NCBI RefSeq assembly: GCF_000213055.1
Contig: NZ_CM001165.1
Coordinates: 1,798,001-1,862,000 of the forward strand
DNA: 64,000 nt
Direction: 5' to 3'
Origin: Streptomyces sp. Tu6071
Lineage (GTDB): Bacteria; Actinomycetota; Actinomycetes; Streptomycetales; Streptomycetaceae
This document shows, piece after piece, positions 54,813-64,000 of the stretch. Under the pieces are notes generated by a model. It did not search any database. It was not told the DNA's origin and worked only from the letters and a program-made list of their open reading frames with translations. The first letter of the stretch is position 1. Each line of letters opens with the position of its first letter. The position numbers and the translations under genes are program-made.

Positions 54813-55008
54813 GCCCCACCGGCCGCCGGAGACCACCACGGACAACCGCGCCTCCCCCACAGGCACCGGCGCACCACCGCACGGTCCCGCCGTTCACCGG
54901 CGTGCGCCGTGCGGGTCGGCGGGCGTCCCCAGGCCCGTACCCGCCACCGCCGTTCCACCGATTCCGACCCGCCGTCGATCACGATCGACCGTTATCGAAG
55001 GACTCACC

Positions 55009-55851
55009 ATGAAGTTCCGTAAGGTTTCCGCCGCCGTCGCCGTGGTCCTCACCGTCGGCCTCGCCGCGAGCGCCTGTGGCAAGAACGACGACGACAAGGC
55101 TTCGGGCGGCTCCGGCGGTGGCAAGAAGATCACCATCGGGATCAAGTTCGACCAGCCGGGTCTCGGCCAGAAGCTGCCGAGCGGCAAGTTCGCCGGCTTC
55201 GACGTCGACGTCGCCACGTACGTCGCGAAGGCCCTCGGCTACAAGACGAACCAGATCGTCTGGAAGGAAGCGAAGAGCGCCGACCGCGAGACGATGCTGG
55301 AGCGCGGCGACGTGGACTTCATCGCCGCCTCGTACTCGATCACGGACGAGCGTGAGGCGAAGGTCGACTTCGCCGGTCCGTACCTCCTCGCCCACCAGGA
55401 CATCCTGGTCCGCTCGGACGAGAGCAAGATCAACGACCCGAAGGACCTGAACAGCAAGAAGCTGTGTTCGGTCACCGGCTCCACCTCCGCCCAGAACATC
55501 AAGAAGGAGCTGGCCCCGAAGGCTCAGCTCCAGGAGTACGGCGGCTACTCCGAGTGCCTCACCGGCCTGGAGAACAAGGCCGTCGACGCGCTGACCACGG
55601 ACGACTCCATCCTCGCTGGCTACGCGGCGCAGAAGGAGTTCCAGGGCAAGTTCAAGCTCGCCGGCTTCAAGATGACGAACGAGAACTACGGCATCGGCGT
55701 CAAGAAGGCCAGCGACCTCAAGGACAAGATCAACGACGCCCTGAAGAAGATGGTCGACGACAAGTCCTGGGACAAGGCCGTCCAGGACAACTTCGGCCCG
55801 GCGAACTACAAGAACGAGCCCGCCCCGGCGATCGGCGACGTCAAGAAGTAG
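55009..55851 (+). CDS. gluB: Glutamate-binding lipoprotein GluB
   Basis: Captures glutamate outside the membrane for the GluACD transporter. The 280-residue product has a lipoprotein signal with lipobox LAASAC (Cys at about residue 24), a charged linker, then a cluster F binding fold: ITIGIKFDQPGLGQKLPSGK, FAGFDVDVATYVAKALGY, DFIAASYSITDEREAKVDFA, CSVTGSTSAQNIKK and DALTTDDSILAGYA. AAGGA lies before the ATG at 55009. Codon use is strongly biased, suggesting high expression. Confidence 0.95.
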   Translation: MKFRKVSAAVAVVLTVGLAASACGKNDDDKASGGSGGGKKITIGIKFDQPGLGQKLPSGKFAGFDVDVATYVAKALGYKTNQIVWKEAKSADRETMLERGDVDFIAASYSITDEREAKVDFAGPYLLAHQDILVRSDESKINDPKDLNSKKLCSVTGSTSAQNIKKELAPKAQLQEYGGYSECLTGLENKAVDALTTDDSILAGYAAQKEFQGKFKLAGFKMTNENYGIGVKKASDLKDKINDALKKMVDDKSWDKAVQDNFGPANYKNEPAPAIGDVKK

Positions 55852-56011
55852 TCGACGGCGCTCAGCAGATGACAGCTCGCGTGCGCTTCCCCGCCCGCTC
55901 CCGCGCGGCGGCGGGCGGGGACCGCGCGGGACAGTAGTCGGGGTGCGGTCGGTGCGCGGACGGTGACGCCCGCCCACCGGGCCCATCCCCCGCGTGGAAG
56001 CACGGGAGATC

Positions 56012-56677
56012 GTGTTCGACTTTCTTGATGGTTACGACCTGCTCGGGGCGTTCTGGGTGACGGTGAAGCTCACCGCGCTCTCCGCCGTGGGCTCCCTGAT
56101 CTGGGGCACCGTGCTCGCCGCCATGCGGGTCGGCCCTGTCCCCCTGATGCGTGGCTTCGCCACGGGTTACATCAACATCGTGCGGAACATCCCGCTCACG
56201 GTGATCATCGTCTTCACCTCGCTCGGCCTGTTCCAGACGCTCAGCATCGATCTGGGCGCGAGCGACTTCAAGGCGATCAACTTCCGCTTGGCAGTGCTCG
56301 GACTCATCCTCTACACCTCCACTTTCGTGTGCGAGGCGGTCCGTTCCGGCATCAACACGGTCCCGATGGGACAGGCAGAAGCGGCTCGCGCGCTGGGGCT
56401 GAACTTCCGTCAGGTTCTGACGATGATCATCCTTCCGCAGGCGTTCCGTTCGGTGGTCAATCCGCTCGCCAACGTGCTGATCGCCCTCACCAAGAACACG
56501 ACGATCGCGGCGGCGATCGGCGTCGGCGAGGCCGCGGTGCTGATGAAGGAGATGATCGAGAACGAGGCGGAACTCGTCCTGATCTCGCTCGTCTTCGCCT
56601 TCGGCTTCGTCGTGCTCACACTTCCCACGGGGCTCATCCTCGGCTGGGTCAGCAAGAAGGTGGCGATCAAGCGATGA
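56012..56677 (+). CDS. gluC: Glutamate ABC transporter permease GluC
   Basis: A 221-residue inner-membrane permease of the His/Glu/Gln family with about five hydrophobic segments and the EAA loop (GQAEAARALGLNFRQVLTMI followed by ILPQAFR). It pairs with GluD to form the channel. GTG 56012 is preferred over GTG 55994 because GGGAG lies four bases before it and the protein then begins FDFLDGYD, as in homologues I recall. It ends in an ATGA overlap with gluD. Confidence 0.94.
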   Translation: MFDFLDGYDLLGAFWVTVKLTALSAVGSLIWGTVLAAMRVGPVPLMRGFATGYINIVRNIPLTVIIVFTSLGLFQTLSIDLGASDFKAINFRLAVLGLILYTSTFVCEAVRSGINTVPMGQAEAARALGLNFRQVLTMIILPQAFRSVVNPLANVLIALTKNTTIAAAIGVGEAAVLMKEMIENEAELVLISLVFAFGFVVLTLPTGLILGWVSKKVAIKR

Positions 56678-57582
56678 CCTCGGTGCTCTTCGACGCCCCC
56701 GGCCCCCGGGCCAAGTGGCGCAACATCGTCTACTCCGTGCTCTTCGTCGTCGTCGCCGCCCTCGTCGTGTGGTGGGTCGTCGCGAAGCTGAACGACAAGA
56801 ACCAGCTCGACTGGGTCAAGTGGAAGCCCTTCTTCACGGACAGTCAGGCGTGGACCACGTACCTGCTGCCGGGCCTCGGGCAGACGCTCCTCGCGGCGGC
56901 GATATCCGTGGTCATCGCGCTGCCGCTCGGCGCGGTGTTCGGGATCGCGCGGCTCTCGGACCATGCCTGGGTGCGGGGGCCCGCCGCGACGATCGTCGAG
57001 TTCTTCCGCTCGATCCCGGTCCTGATCATGATGCTCGTGGCGAACGAGGTGTACGCGCAGTACACATCGGTCTCCACCGACGACCGCCCGCTCTACGCGG
57101 TGATCACCGGCCTCGTGCTCTACAACGCCTCGGTCCTCGCCGAGATCGTCCGCGCCGGCATCCTCTCGCTCCCCAAGGGACAGACCGAGGCCGCGCAGGC
57201 GATCGGGCTGCGCAAGGGGCAGATCATGCGGTCCATCCTGCTGCCGCAGTCGGTCACCGCGATGCTCCCCGCGATCGTCAGCCAGCTCGTCGTCATCGTC
57301 AAGGACACCGCGATCGGCGGCTCGCTGCTCAACTTCTCCGAGCTGATCGCCTCGGTCCGCCCGCTCTCGGCCGCCTACGGCGCCAACACGATCGCGTGCT
57401 TCACCATCGTCGCGCTGATCTACATCGTCGTGAACTTCTCCCTGACGAGCTTCGCCACGTGGCTGGAGAAGCGACTGCGCGCGGGCAAGAAGTCCACCGG
57501 CGCGGTCCTGAGCGCCACCACGGTGGACACCGGCGGCAGCGGTACGACGGGGGTGCAGCCGCTGGCGAAGGCCGACGCCTGA
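56674..57582 (+). CDS. gluD: Glutamate ABC transporter permease GluD
   Basis: A 302-residue second permease. It begins with a cytoplasmic stretch, then TM1 (VLFVVVAALVVWWVVAKL), an external loop, and the permease core with LLPGLGQTLLAAAIS, FFRSIPVLIMMLVANEVYA and the EAA loop KGQTEAAQAIGLRKGQIMRS. The last 45 residues form a cytoplasmic tail. The start ATG overlaps the gluC stop (ATGA), so translation is coupled. A terminator hairpin follows at 57701. Confidence 0.94.
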   Translation: MTSVLFDAPGPRAKWRNIVYSVLFVVVAALVVWWVVAKLNDKNQLDWVKWKPFFTDSQAWTTYLLPGLGQTLLAAAISVVIALPLGAVFGIARLSDHAWVRGPAATIVEFFRSIPVLIMMLVANEVYAQYTSVSTDDRPLYAVITGLVLYNASVLAEIVRAGILSLPKGQTEAAQAIGLRKGQIMRSILLPQSVTAMLPAIVSQLVVIVKDTAIGGSLLNFSELIASVRPLSAAYGANTIACFTIVALIYIVVNFSLTSFATWLEKRLRAGKKSTGAVLSATTVDTGGSGTTGVQPLAKADA

Positions 57583-57700
57583 CGGCCTGCCACAGACTCC
57601 CGGTACATCCGGGTCTCGCGGCCCGCACGCGGGAGGCTCCGGTCTCCCGCCACGGGTGCCCCGTCGGCGGCGGGGTACGCGACGCGGACACGCACGAGAG

Positions 57701-57736
57701 GGCGGGACGAGAGCCTTGGGGGGCTTTCGTCCCGCC
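57701..57736 (+). terminator. gluABCD terminator hairpin
   Basis: GGCGGGACGA pairs with TCGTCCCGCC around an inner AGCC/GGCT stem, 118 bp past the gluD stop. Ten outer and four inner base pairs. Confidence 0.8.
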
Positions 57737-57780
57737 TTCGCGTCGTCCCGCCTTTGCGCGTGGTGCGTCGCGGCGCGTGC

Positions 57781-57820
57781 GGCGTCGCGGCTTTGCGGGC
57801 GGCGTCGCGGCTTTGCGGGC
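57781..57820. repeat. Exact 20-bp tandem duplication
   Basis: GGCGTCGCGGCTTTGCGGGC occurs twice in direct succession, with related fragments on both sides (57720-57860). The 546-bp gap 57583-58128 holds this, the gluD terminator and the promoter region of the monooxygenase gene, and no supported gene. Confidence 0.8.
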
Positions 57821-58128
57821 GGCTTCGCGTATGGTCCGTCGCGCCTCGCGGCTCTGCGCGTACGGCTGCGCGTGCCGCGTCGGGGCGTACGCGCGCTCCT
57901 GCCCCGAGGGCGCGTCGTTGCCCTGTACGTGCTCCCCCGCGCCCCCTCGCCGCGCCGACGCCGCGCCCCGGCGGAGCCGTCGGCGGGTCCGTGCCCCGCG
58001 CGCCCGGGGGTGCTTCGCTTGACGCGGGCACCCGCAGTAGGTTGCATACGGTCTGTGATCACGCACCGGTTTCCACTCGCACGCATCACCGAAGCCTCCT
58101 CCTGCCGGGACCGCACCGGAGCGCTGTC

Positions 58129-60264
58129 GTGGAACCGGTGATCGTGGTGGGCGCGGGCCCTGTCGGTCTCGCGCTCGCGCTGGCCCTGACCCGGCACGAC
58201 GTCCCCTGCGTCGTCCTCGACGAGGGCTCGTGGAAGGACGAGGCACGACTCGCGCGTACGGCGGTGCTGCGCGCCGACACCGCGAGCTGGCTCGAACGGC
58301 TGGCCGACGTCGCGCTCTCCGCCCCCGCGGGCGTTCCGGGCACCGCGCCCGCGCGCGCGGAACGGCGTGACCCGGCATCGGCCGCCCTCACGCACGCCGC
58401 ACTCCCCGCCGCGTCGCCGGTCACGCAGGGCGACGCCCCGGTGGCCGGGCTCCGGTGGTCCGGCTGGCGCCTGATGCGCCGTAAGCAGACGGTGCGCCAC
58501 GTCACCTTCGGCGAGGACGAGGACGAGGCCACGGCGGGCGGTACCAGGTCGCGCACGGGAGAACCGTTCGCCGCACCGTTGCACGTCCCGCAGCACGGCC
58601 TCGCCGTGGCGCTGCGCCGCGCGCTCGTCGGTTCGCCGCTCGTGACGCTCGTCGGTTCGCCGCTCGTGACGCTCGTCGCCGACAGTCGCGTCGTCGCGCT
58701 GGAGCAGGACGCGCACGGCGTGACGGTGCGCACCCGTGGCGCGGGAGGCAACTGGTGGCGCGGCAGTCACGTCGTCGGCTGCGACGGGCCGCGTTCCACG
58801 GTGCGCAAGCTCATCGACGTGCGCTTCCCGGGGCGCTCGGGCCTGGAACGGCACGCGGTCGCCGCGCTGCGCGCGGAACTGCCGCACCCCGGCGAGGCGC
58901 TGCTGCACCGTTCGCCGCCGTGGCGCGGCGCGAGCCCGGAGATCGCGGCGCGTCCGCTGCCGGACGGCGCGTGGCGCCTCGACTGGCTGCTGCCCGCCGA
59001 GGGCGACCTCGTCACGCCGGACGCCCTCGTGACGCGGGTACGGGAGACGCTGGCCGGCTGGTGCGGGGGCGAGACTCCTCCGTACGAACTTCTCGACACC
59101 GGCGTGTACACGGTGCACCACCGGCTCGCGCGGAGCTGGCGCGTGGACCGCGCGTTCCTCGCGGGGGACGCGGCGCACCTGGTCGGCGCGGTCGGCACGC
59201 AGGGTCTCGACGAGGGGCTGCGCGACGTGCGCAACCTCGCCTGGAAGCTCGCTGCCGCCGCGCGCGGCGAGGCGGGCCCCGCGCTGCTCGACAGCTACCA
59301 GGCCGAGCGGCTCGGCGCGGTCGCCGCCCGGCTGCGCGCCGCCGACCAGTCGCTGCCGATACTGCGCGGCGGCGGCCTGCTGCGCGAACTGGTCCCCGGT
59401 ACGGCGCGCGGGCAGGAGTCGCTGCTGAGCGACGCGCACCTCGGCGACGGCCCGCTCGGCGCCGCGCCCTCGTACGCGCGCTCGCCGCTCGCGCCCCGCG
59501 TGGCCGACAGCGCGGTCGCGGTGGGCACCGCGCCGGGCGCCCCGGTCGCCGACGTGCCCGCGACGGGTGAGGACGGCGCGTCCGCGCCGCTCTCCGCGCG
59601 CCTCGGCCGCGGCGCCTTCCTCGTCCTGCTCATCGCTCCGGGCACGGGGGTGTGGGACGCGCGGCACTGGCGCACGGCGGGCATCATGCCGCGTCTCGCC
59701 GCCGCCGTGAACGCCCTGCCGTGCCGCGCGGAACTCCTCGTCGCCGAGGGCTACCCGGGCGCCGCCGCGCACACGGTGCTGCTCGTCCGGCCCGACGGCC
59801 ACCTCGTCACGGCGCTGCACGGCGTCCAGCCCGCCGCGTTGTACGGGGCGGCCGACGCGGCGTACGGCGGCGCGGGCACGCCCGGGGACGACGCGCGCGG
59901 CCCGGAGGGCGGGGCGGACGGCCGGGCAGCGGCGGAGGACGACGCGTACGGCGACGACCCGGACGGCGCCTACGGCGTGGAACCCGGCGGGGCCTATCAG
60001 GACGAGACGGAGCCGGGCGGCGGCCACCGGGACGGGACGGAGGCCGACGGCGCATACGGCGACGGCGGTGAGGAGACCTCGTACGGCCGTCGGGGCGGGG
60101 ACGCGCCGACGCGTCGCCTGCGGTCCGCACCGGCGCTCGGTCCCGCGCACGACCAGCCGCCCGCTCCTCGTCGCGGGGAGTCCTCCGCGCGCGAGGGCGC
60201 CGCCTCCGGAGCGCGCGGCGACACGGAGACCCGGCGGCTCACCACCCGTCCCGGGAACGAGTGA
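58129..60264 (+). CDS. FAD-dependent monooxygenase (aromatic hydroxylase family)
   Basis: A 711-residue class A flavoprotein monooxygenase. The FAD-binding motifs are complete: VIVVGAGPVGLALALAL at the N-terminus, VGCDGPRSTVRKL in the middle and DRAFLAGDAAHLVGAVGTQG. The C-terminal thioredoxin-like domain (FLVLLIAPGTGVWDARHW) is also present. Compared with homologues I recall, residues about 65-105 look like an extra Ala/Pro-rich insert, VGSPLVTL is exactly duplicated at about residue 170, and the last 130 residues are a Gly/Asp/Tyr-rich extension. The GTG at 58129 follows CGGAG. Substrate unknown; it lies alone after the glu operon. Confidence 0.85.
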   Translation: MEPVIVVGAGPVGLALALALTRHDVPCVVLDEGSWKDEARLARTAVLRADTASWLERLADVALSAPAGVPGTAPARAERRDPASAALTHAALPAASPVTQGDAPVAGLRWSGWRLMRRKQTVRHVTFGEDEDEATAGGTRSRTGEPFAAPLHVPQHGLAVALRRALVGSPLVTLVGSPLVTLVADSRVVALEQDAHGVTVRTRGAGGNWWRGSHVVGCDGPRSTVRKLIDVRFPGRSGLERHAVAALRAELPHPGEALLHRSPPWRGASPEIAARPLPDGAWRLDWLLPAEGDLVTPDALVTRVRETLAGWCGGETPPYELLDTGVYTVHHRLARSWRVDRAFLAGDAAHLVGAVGTQGLDEGLRDVRNLAWKLAAAARGEAGPALLDSYQAERLGAVAARLRAADQSLPILRGGGLLRELVPGTARGQESLLSDAHLGDGPLGAAPSYARSPLAPRVADSAVAVGTAPGAPVADVPATGEDGASAPLSARLGRGAFLVLLIAPGTGVWDARHWRTAGIMPRLAAAVNALPCRAELLVAEGYPGAAAHTVLLVRPDGHLVTALHGVQPAALYGAADAAYGGAGTPGDDARGPEGGADGRAAAEDDAYGDDPDGAYGVEPGGAYQDETEPGGGHRDGTEADGAYGDGGEETSYGRRGGDAPTRRLRSAPALGPAHDQPPAPRRGESSAREGAASGARGDTETRRLTTRPGNE

Positions 60265-60465
60265 GCGGCGGGGCGCGGACTCCCGATAAGGGCTCGGAAG
60301 CAGTGGGGGCGCACGGCGCGCGGCCGGTACGTGACGGGCGGACGCGGGGGCGCGTGGCGGGCGGACGCGGGGGCGTGTGACGGCTCCCGTCCCGCTCCCG
60401 CGCGCCATCGACCGCCGGGTACGGGTGAATTGACGGCTCTCCGCCGCCGTGGTCTACTCCGGATC

Positions 60466-60552
60466 ATGACCGACACCGATGTGCGCCTGTGGCGACGGGT
60501 CCATATGGACCTGCTGCGCTACGCGGGCTGCGTGTGTCGCCGTTCTCGCTGA
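60466..60552 (+). CDS. Cys-containing leader peptide of the cysteine dioxygenase gene
   Basis: A 28-codon ORF, starting at ATG 60466 or GTG 60481, ending YAGCVCRRSR. Small peptides of the form MRLWRRVHMDLLRYAGCVC are widespread ahead of sulfur-metabolism genes in actinobacteria, and cysteine-rich upstream ORFs act as cysteine attenuators in mycobacteria. Two Cys codons near the end separated by one Val, 103 bp before the cysteine dioxygenase start, fit such a role. Confidence 0.75.
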   Translation: MTDTDVRLWRRVHMDLLRYAGCVCRRSR

Positions 60553-60655
60553 CTTCCTTTTCCGGCACCTCCTCGTGCCCTCCCCCGCGTACGCGCCGTG
60601 GCCTGTCGTGGCCCCCCTCGCGTTGCGCCCCCTCAGCGAACCCAGGACGGTTCAC

Positions 60656-61225
60656 ATGTCTGTCGCCACGCCCGCCACCCCTGTCCCCGCGCCCGGCACC
60701 GAAGCTCCTGCGGCCCCGGCCCCCTCGCCCGCCGGACCGACCCCCGCCGAACTCCTCGAATTCGTCCGCACCACCGCAGCCGACGCCGACCTCGTCGCCG
60801 CCCTCCCCCTCGATCCCGAGAACCGCACGTGGGTGCAGCTCGAAGGCCCCGGCGGCAGCGAGGCATGGCTGATCGGCTGGCCGCCCGGGACCGGCACGGG
60901 CTGGCACGATCACGGGGGCTCGCAGGGCGCCTTCGCGACCGCCGCCGGGACCTTGCGCGAGGACTCGCTCGCCGTACGGCTGCCCACCGAGGGCTGGCGC
61001 ACCCTGGAGCTGGAAGACGGCGTCGACCGCTACCGCGCCCTCTCGGCGGGCGACGGCCGTGCCTTCGGCCGCCACCACGTCCACCAGGTGATCAACGAAT
61101 CCGGCGCCGAGCACGCCGTCTCCGTGCACGCCTACTACCCGCCGCTGCCGCTCATGCGCCGGTACAGCCGCACGGGGCCGCTGCTCCGTCTCGAAGAAGT
61201 CGAACGTCCGGAGGACTGGCAGTGA
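60656..61225 (+). CDS. Cysteine dioxygenase
   Basis: Iron enzyme oxidising L-cysteine to cysteine sulfinate. The 189-residue protein has a 40-residue Pro/Ala-rich lead-in, then the cupin with iron-ligand histidines in GTGWHDHGGSQGAF and GRHHVHQVINESG, typical of bacterial cysteine dioxygenases. The ATG at 60656 follows AGGACGG. The stop overlaps the next gene's GTG (GTGA), so it is coupled with a rhodanese. A leader peptide with C-V-C upstream suggests control by cysteine. Confidence 0.92.
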   Translation: MSVATPATPVPAPGTEAPAAPAPSPAGPTPAELLEFVRTTAADADLVAALPLDPENRTWVQLEGPGGSEAWLIGWPPGTGTGWHDHGGSQGAFATAAGTLREDSLAVRLPTEGWRTLELEDGVDRYRALSAGDGRAFGRHHVHQVINESGAEHAVSVHAYYPPLPLMRRYSRTGPLLRLEEVERPEDWQ

Positions 61226-61659
61226 CCACCCCACCGACTCCCGGGCCCTCCGGGATAGACGAACTCGTCGACCGGGCCCGGGCCGGGCTCGACCGGCTCA
61301 GCGCGCCTCGGGCCAGGGACGCCGCCGCCGAGGGCGCTCTCCTCGTCGACATCCGCTATGCGGCGCTGCGCGAGCGCGACGGGGTGATCCCGGGTGCGCT
61401 GATCGTGGAGCGCAACGAGCTGGAGTGGCGACTCGACCCCTCGGGCAGCCACCGCGTCCGCGAGGCGAGCGGCCACGACCTGCGTGTCGTGGTGATCTGC
61501 GACGAGGGCTACGCCTCCAGCCTCGCCGCCGAGTCCTTGCGCCGCCTCGGCCTGCACCGTGCCACCGACCTGGACGGCGGTTTCCAGGCATGGCGCGCGG
61601 CCGGCCTCCCGGTTGTACCGGGGCCGGGCACGGCGGCCCGGCCCGCCGTCGAAAGCTGA
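61222..61659 (+). CDS. Rhodanese-like protein
   Basis: A 145-residue single rhodanese domain. It shows LLVDIRYAALRERDGVIPGA, LVERNELEWRL, and the active-site loop VVICDEGYASSLAAESLRRL with the catalytic Cys, and ends GGFQAWRAAGLPVV. It would carry a persulfide sulfur. Coupled by GTGA to the cysteine dioxygenase gene; the two probably handle excess cysteine and its sulfur products. Confidence 0.9.
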   Translation: MTTPPTPGPSGIDELVDRARAGLDRLSAPRARDAAAEGALLVDIRYAALRERDGVIPGALIVERNELEWRLDPSGSHRVREASGHDLRVVVICDEGYASSLAAESLRRLGLHRATDLDGGFQAWRAAGLPVVPGPGTAARPAVES

Positions 61660-61684
61660 GGACGGCGGGGGCGCGTCCGGGACT

Positions 61685-61730
61685 CCCCCACGCGCGAGAC
61701 CGTGCGCAGCGGTCGCAACGGGCGTGGGGG
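61685..61730 (+). terminator. Hairpin after the rhodanese gene
   Basis: CCCCCACGC pairs with GCGTGGGGG around a 28-base loop that can fold further. It lies 25 bp past the stop. The rest of the 488-bp gap to 62147 shows no supported gene. Confidence 0.6.
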
Positions 61731-62147
61731 GCTGGGTCCTGTGACGTCAGGGAAGGGAAGGGCCAGCCGGTCCCCCCGGGGATCGGCCTGCCGAAGCTGC
61801 CCCCTCCGACCCGGACACGGCTCACCCGGACACCGCACAGCGCGACGGCAACCGCCCGGGTGCCTCCCCGGGGACATCACCGCAGCGCCCCGCACCCCGC
61901 ACCGCGTCCCTACCCCGACGGTGAGCCGACAGCCGGGCCGTGCCACCACCGCACGCCACCCCGGGGGCCACCCCCGCGTGTGTCCTCTCCACGTGACGGC
62001 CCGTCCGTCACCGCTGCCCGACGGGATGTCCCGTCCTGGCGATTCCGGCAGCCCGCGCACCCCCACCTCCGGCCCGCTCCGCCGCGTGACCGCCCTCCGC
62101 CCGGCGGCACCGCGCGTCCCGTCACCTCCGCATCCCGCTTCCGTCCG

Positions 62148-62771
62148 CTACACCCCGTCCGGGAACTCCTCCAGTTCCTCCCCCTCCGCCTCCAGCGCCT
62201 GCCGTACGACCCGCAGAGCCAGGCCCTCCGGGTATCCCTTGCGGGCGAGCATCCCCGCGAGCCGGCGCAGGCGCTTGTCACGGTCGAGTCCGCGTGTCGC
62301 CCGCAGCTTCCGGTCGACGAGTTCGCGGGCGGTCGCCTCCTCCCGCTCGGAGTCGAGCTGCCCCACCGCCTCGTCGATGAGGCTGCTCTCGACGCCCTTG
62401 GTCCGCAACTCCCTCGCCAGGGCGCGGCGGGCGAGTCCCCGGCTGTGGTGCCGGGACTCGACCCAGGCCCCGGCGAAAGCGGCGTCGTCGATGAGGCCGA
62501 CCTCCTCGAAGCGCGAAAGCACCTCTTCGGCCGCCTCCTCGGGGATCTCCCGCTTGCGCAGTGCCTCGGCGAGCTGCTTGCGGGTGCGCGCCGTTCCGGT
62601 GAGGAGGCGCAGGCAGATCGCCCGTGCCTGCTCCACCGGGTCCTGGGGCTGCTCCTCCCGGCGTCGGCCCCGGGCGGAGGGGGGCCCTGCCGGTGGTGGC
62701 CCCCCTCCCTCCGTACCGTCGTCGTGCCCGTCCCCCGCGAAGGGGGGCGTGTAGTCGCCGCGTCGTGTCAC
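62148..62771 (-). CDS. recX: RecA regulator RecX
   Basis: Binds RecA filaments and limits their activity. The 207-residue protein has a disordered N-terminus of about 45 residues, then the three tandem three-helix repeats of RecX (ARAICLRLLTGTARTRKQLA, LSRFEEVGLIDDAAFAGAWV, SRGLARRALARELRTKGV, RLRRLAGMLARKGYPEGLAL). The GTG start lies three bases after the recA stop codon, so recA and recX are one transcription unit with coupled translation. Confidence 0.94.
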   Translation of the reverse strand: MTRRGDYTPPFAGDGHDDGTEGGGPPPAGPPSARGRRREEQPQDPVEQARAICLRLLTGTARTRKQLAEALRKREIPEEAAEEVLSRFEEVGLIDDAAFAGAWVESRHHSRGLARRALARELRTKGVESSLIDEAVGQLDSEREEATARELVDRKLRATRGLDRDKRLRRLAGMLARKGYPEGLALRVVRQALEAEGEELEEFPDGV

Positions 62772-62774
62772 GGC

Positions 62775-63911
<1,137 letters not shown>

Positions 63912-64000
63912 GGGTTCCACCCGATTTGCTTGAGTCGATCGCTTCACGTCGAAGACGCTACTGCCTGCCACTGACAATGCGCCGCGACCGCCTCCTGACC

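Noticed and set aside
56410..60408. A 1332-codon open frame on the minus strand opposite gluD and the monooxygenase
   Set aside because: High-GC shadow with Arg/Ala/Gly composition that runs across two real genes and their intergenic gap.
63912..64000. SOS box of recA
   Set aside because: No CGAAC-N4-GTTYG in the 89 bp available; the promoter may lie outside the window.

Overview
This 64 kb window is a very GC-rich chromosomal segment of a Streptomyces (species not determinable by eye). The gene set and order (hrdB, whiH ... rnhB ... nrdJ, nrdR, lexA, dinG ... hflX ... rshA, dapF ... miaA ... miaB ... gluK/gluR, gluABCD ... recX, recA) is, as I remember it, the conserved core interval that runs from hrdB to recA in Streptomyces coelicolor. 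Start codons are often GTG, ribosome binding sites are GGAGG-like, and most intergenic gaps carry GC-rich hairpins or short degenerate repeats. I found no tRNA, rRNA, CRISPR array, complete insertion sequence or prophage.

Layout. 0-10 kb: the principal sigma factor HrdB, the sporulation regulator WhiH, a NUDIX protein, a glycogen-debranching-like protein and a DUF4192 protein with long disordered ends. 10-17 kb: a divergent RecQ-like helicase (its control region holds a perfectly inverted pair of DnaA boxes), two conserved hypotheticals, RNase HII, an ADP-ribosylglycohydrolase, a histidine phosphatase and a YdbC-like protein. 17-19 kb: a TerD-like protein and a truncated integrase. 19-27 kb: a DNA synthesis and damage block made of the B12-dependent ribonucleotide reductase NrdJ, its repressor NrdR (tandem NrdR boxes), LexA (with an SOS box over its promoter) and a DinG helicase. 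27-34 kb: a four-gene operon for an NRPS-independent siderophore (aminotransferase, two IucA/IucC synthetases, an acyltransferase) headed by an unusual 38-codon small ORF. 34-50 kb: a secreted serine protease, HflX, an M1 peptidase, the (p)ppGpp enzyme RshA, DapF, a small membrane protein, MiaA, two small low-complexity or antitoxin-like proteins, a LigB-like protein and MiaB. 50-58 kb: a glutamate sensing and uptake locus with an orphan TAXI binding protein, the GluK/GluR two-component system and the GluABCD ABC transporter. 58-64 kb: an FAD monooxygenase, a cysteine dioxygenase with an upstream Cys-containing leader peptide and a coupled rhodanese, then recX and recA.

How parts work together. 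LexA, RecA/RecX, DinG, NrdJ/NrdR and RecQ form a loose DNA repair and dNTP supply neighbourhood. GluK/GluR is divergent from gluABCD, and five helically phased TGCTCA-like repeats lie just upstream of gluA. The TAXI protein, which lacks any TRAP permease, sits next to gluK behind a second dense operator-like array (seven TCAGGG/CCCTGA sites in 85 bp). The siderophore operon follows the rhbA-C-D-F order of rhizobactin operons but lacks the decarboxylase (rhbB) and monooxygenase (rhbE), so its product is not predictable from this locus alone.

The most interesting leads are the stripped-down siderophore operon with its GTGA-coupled small ORF, the two operator arrays of the glutamate/TAXI locus, the DnaA-box pair between recQ and the DUF4192 gene, and a likely cysteine attenuator in front of the cysteine dioxygenase. 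All functional assignments rest on reading motifs by eye; no database search was run.
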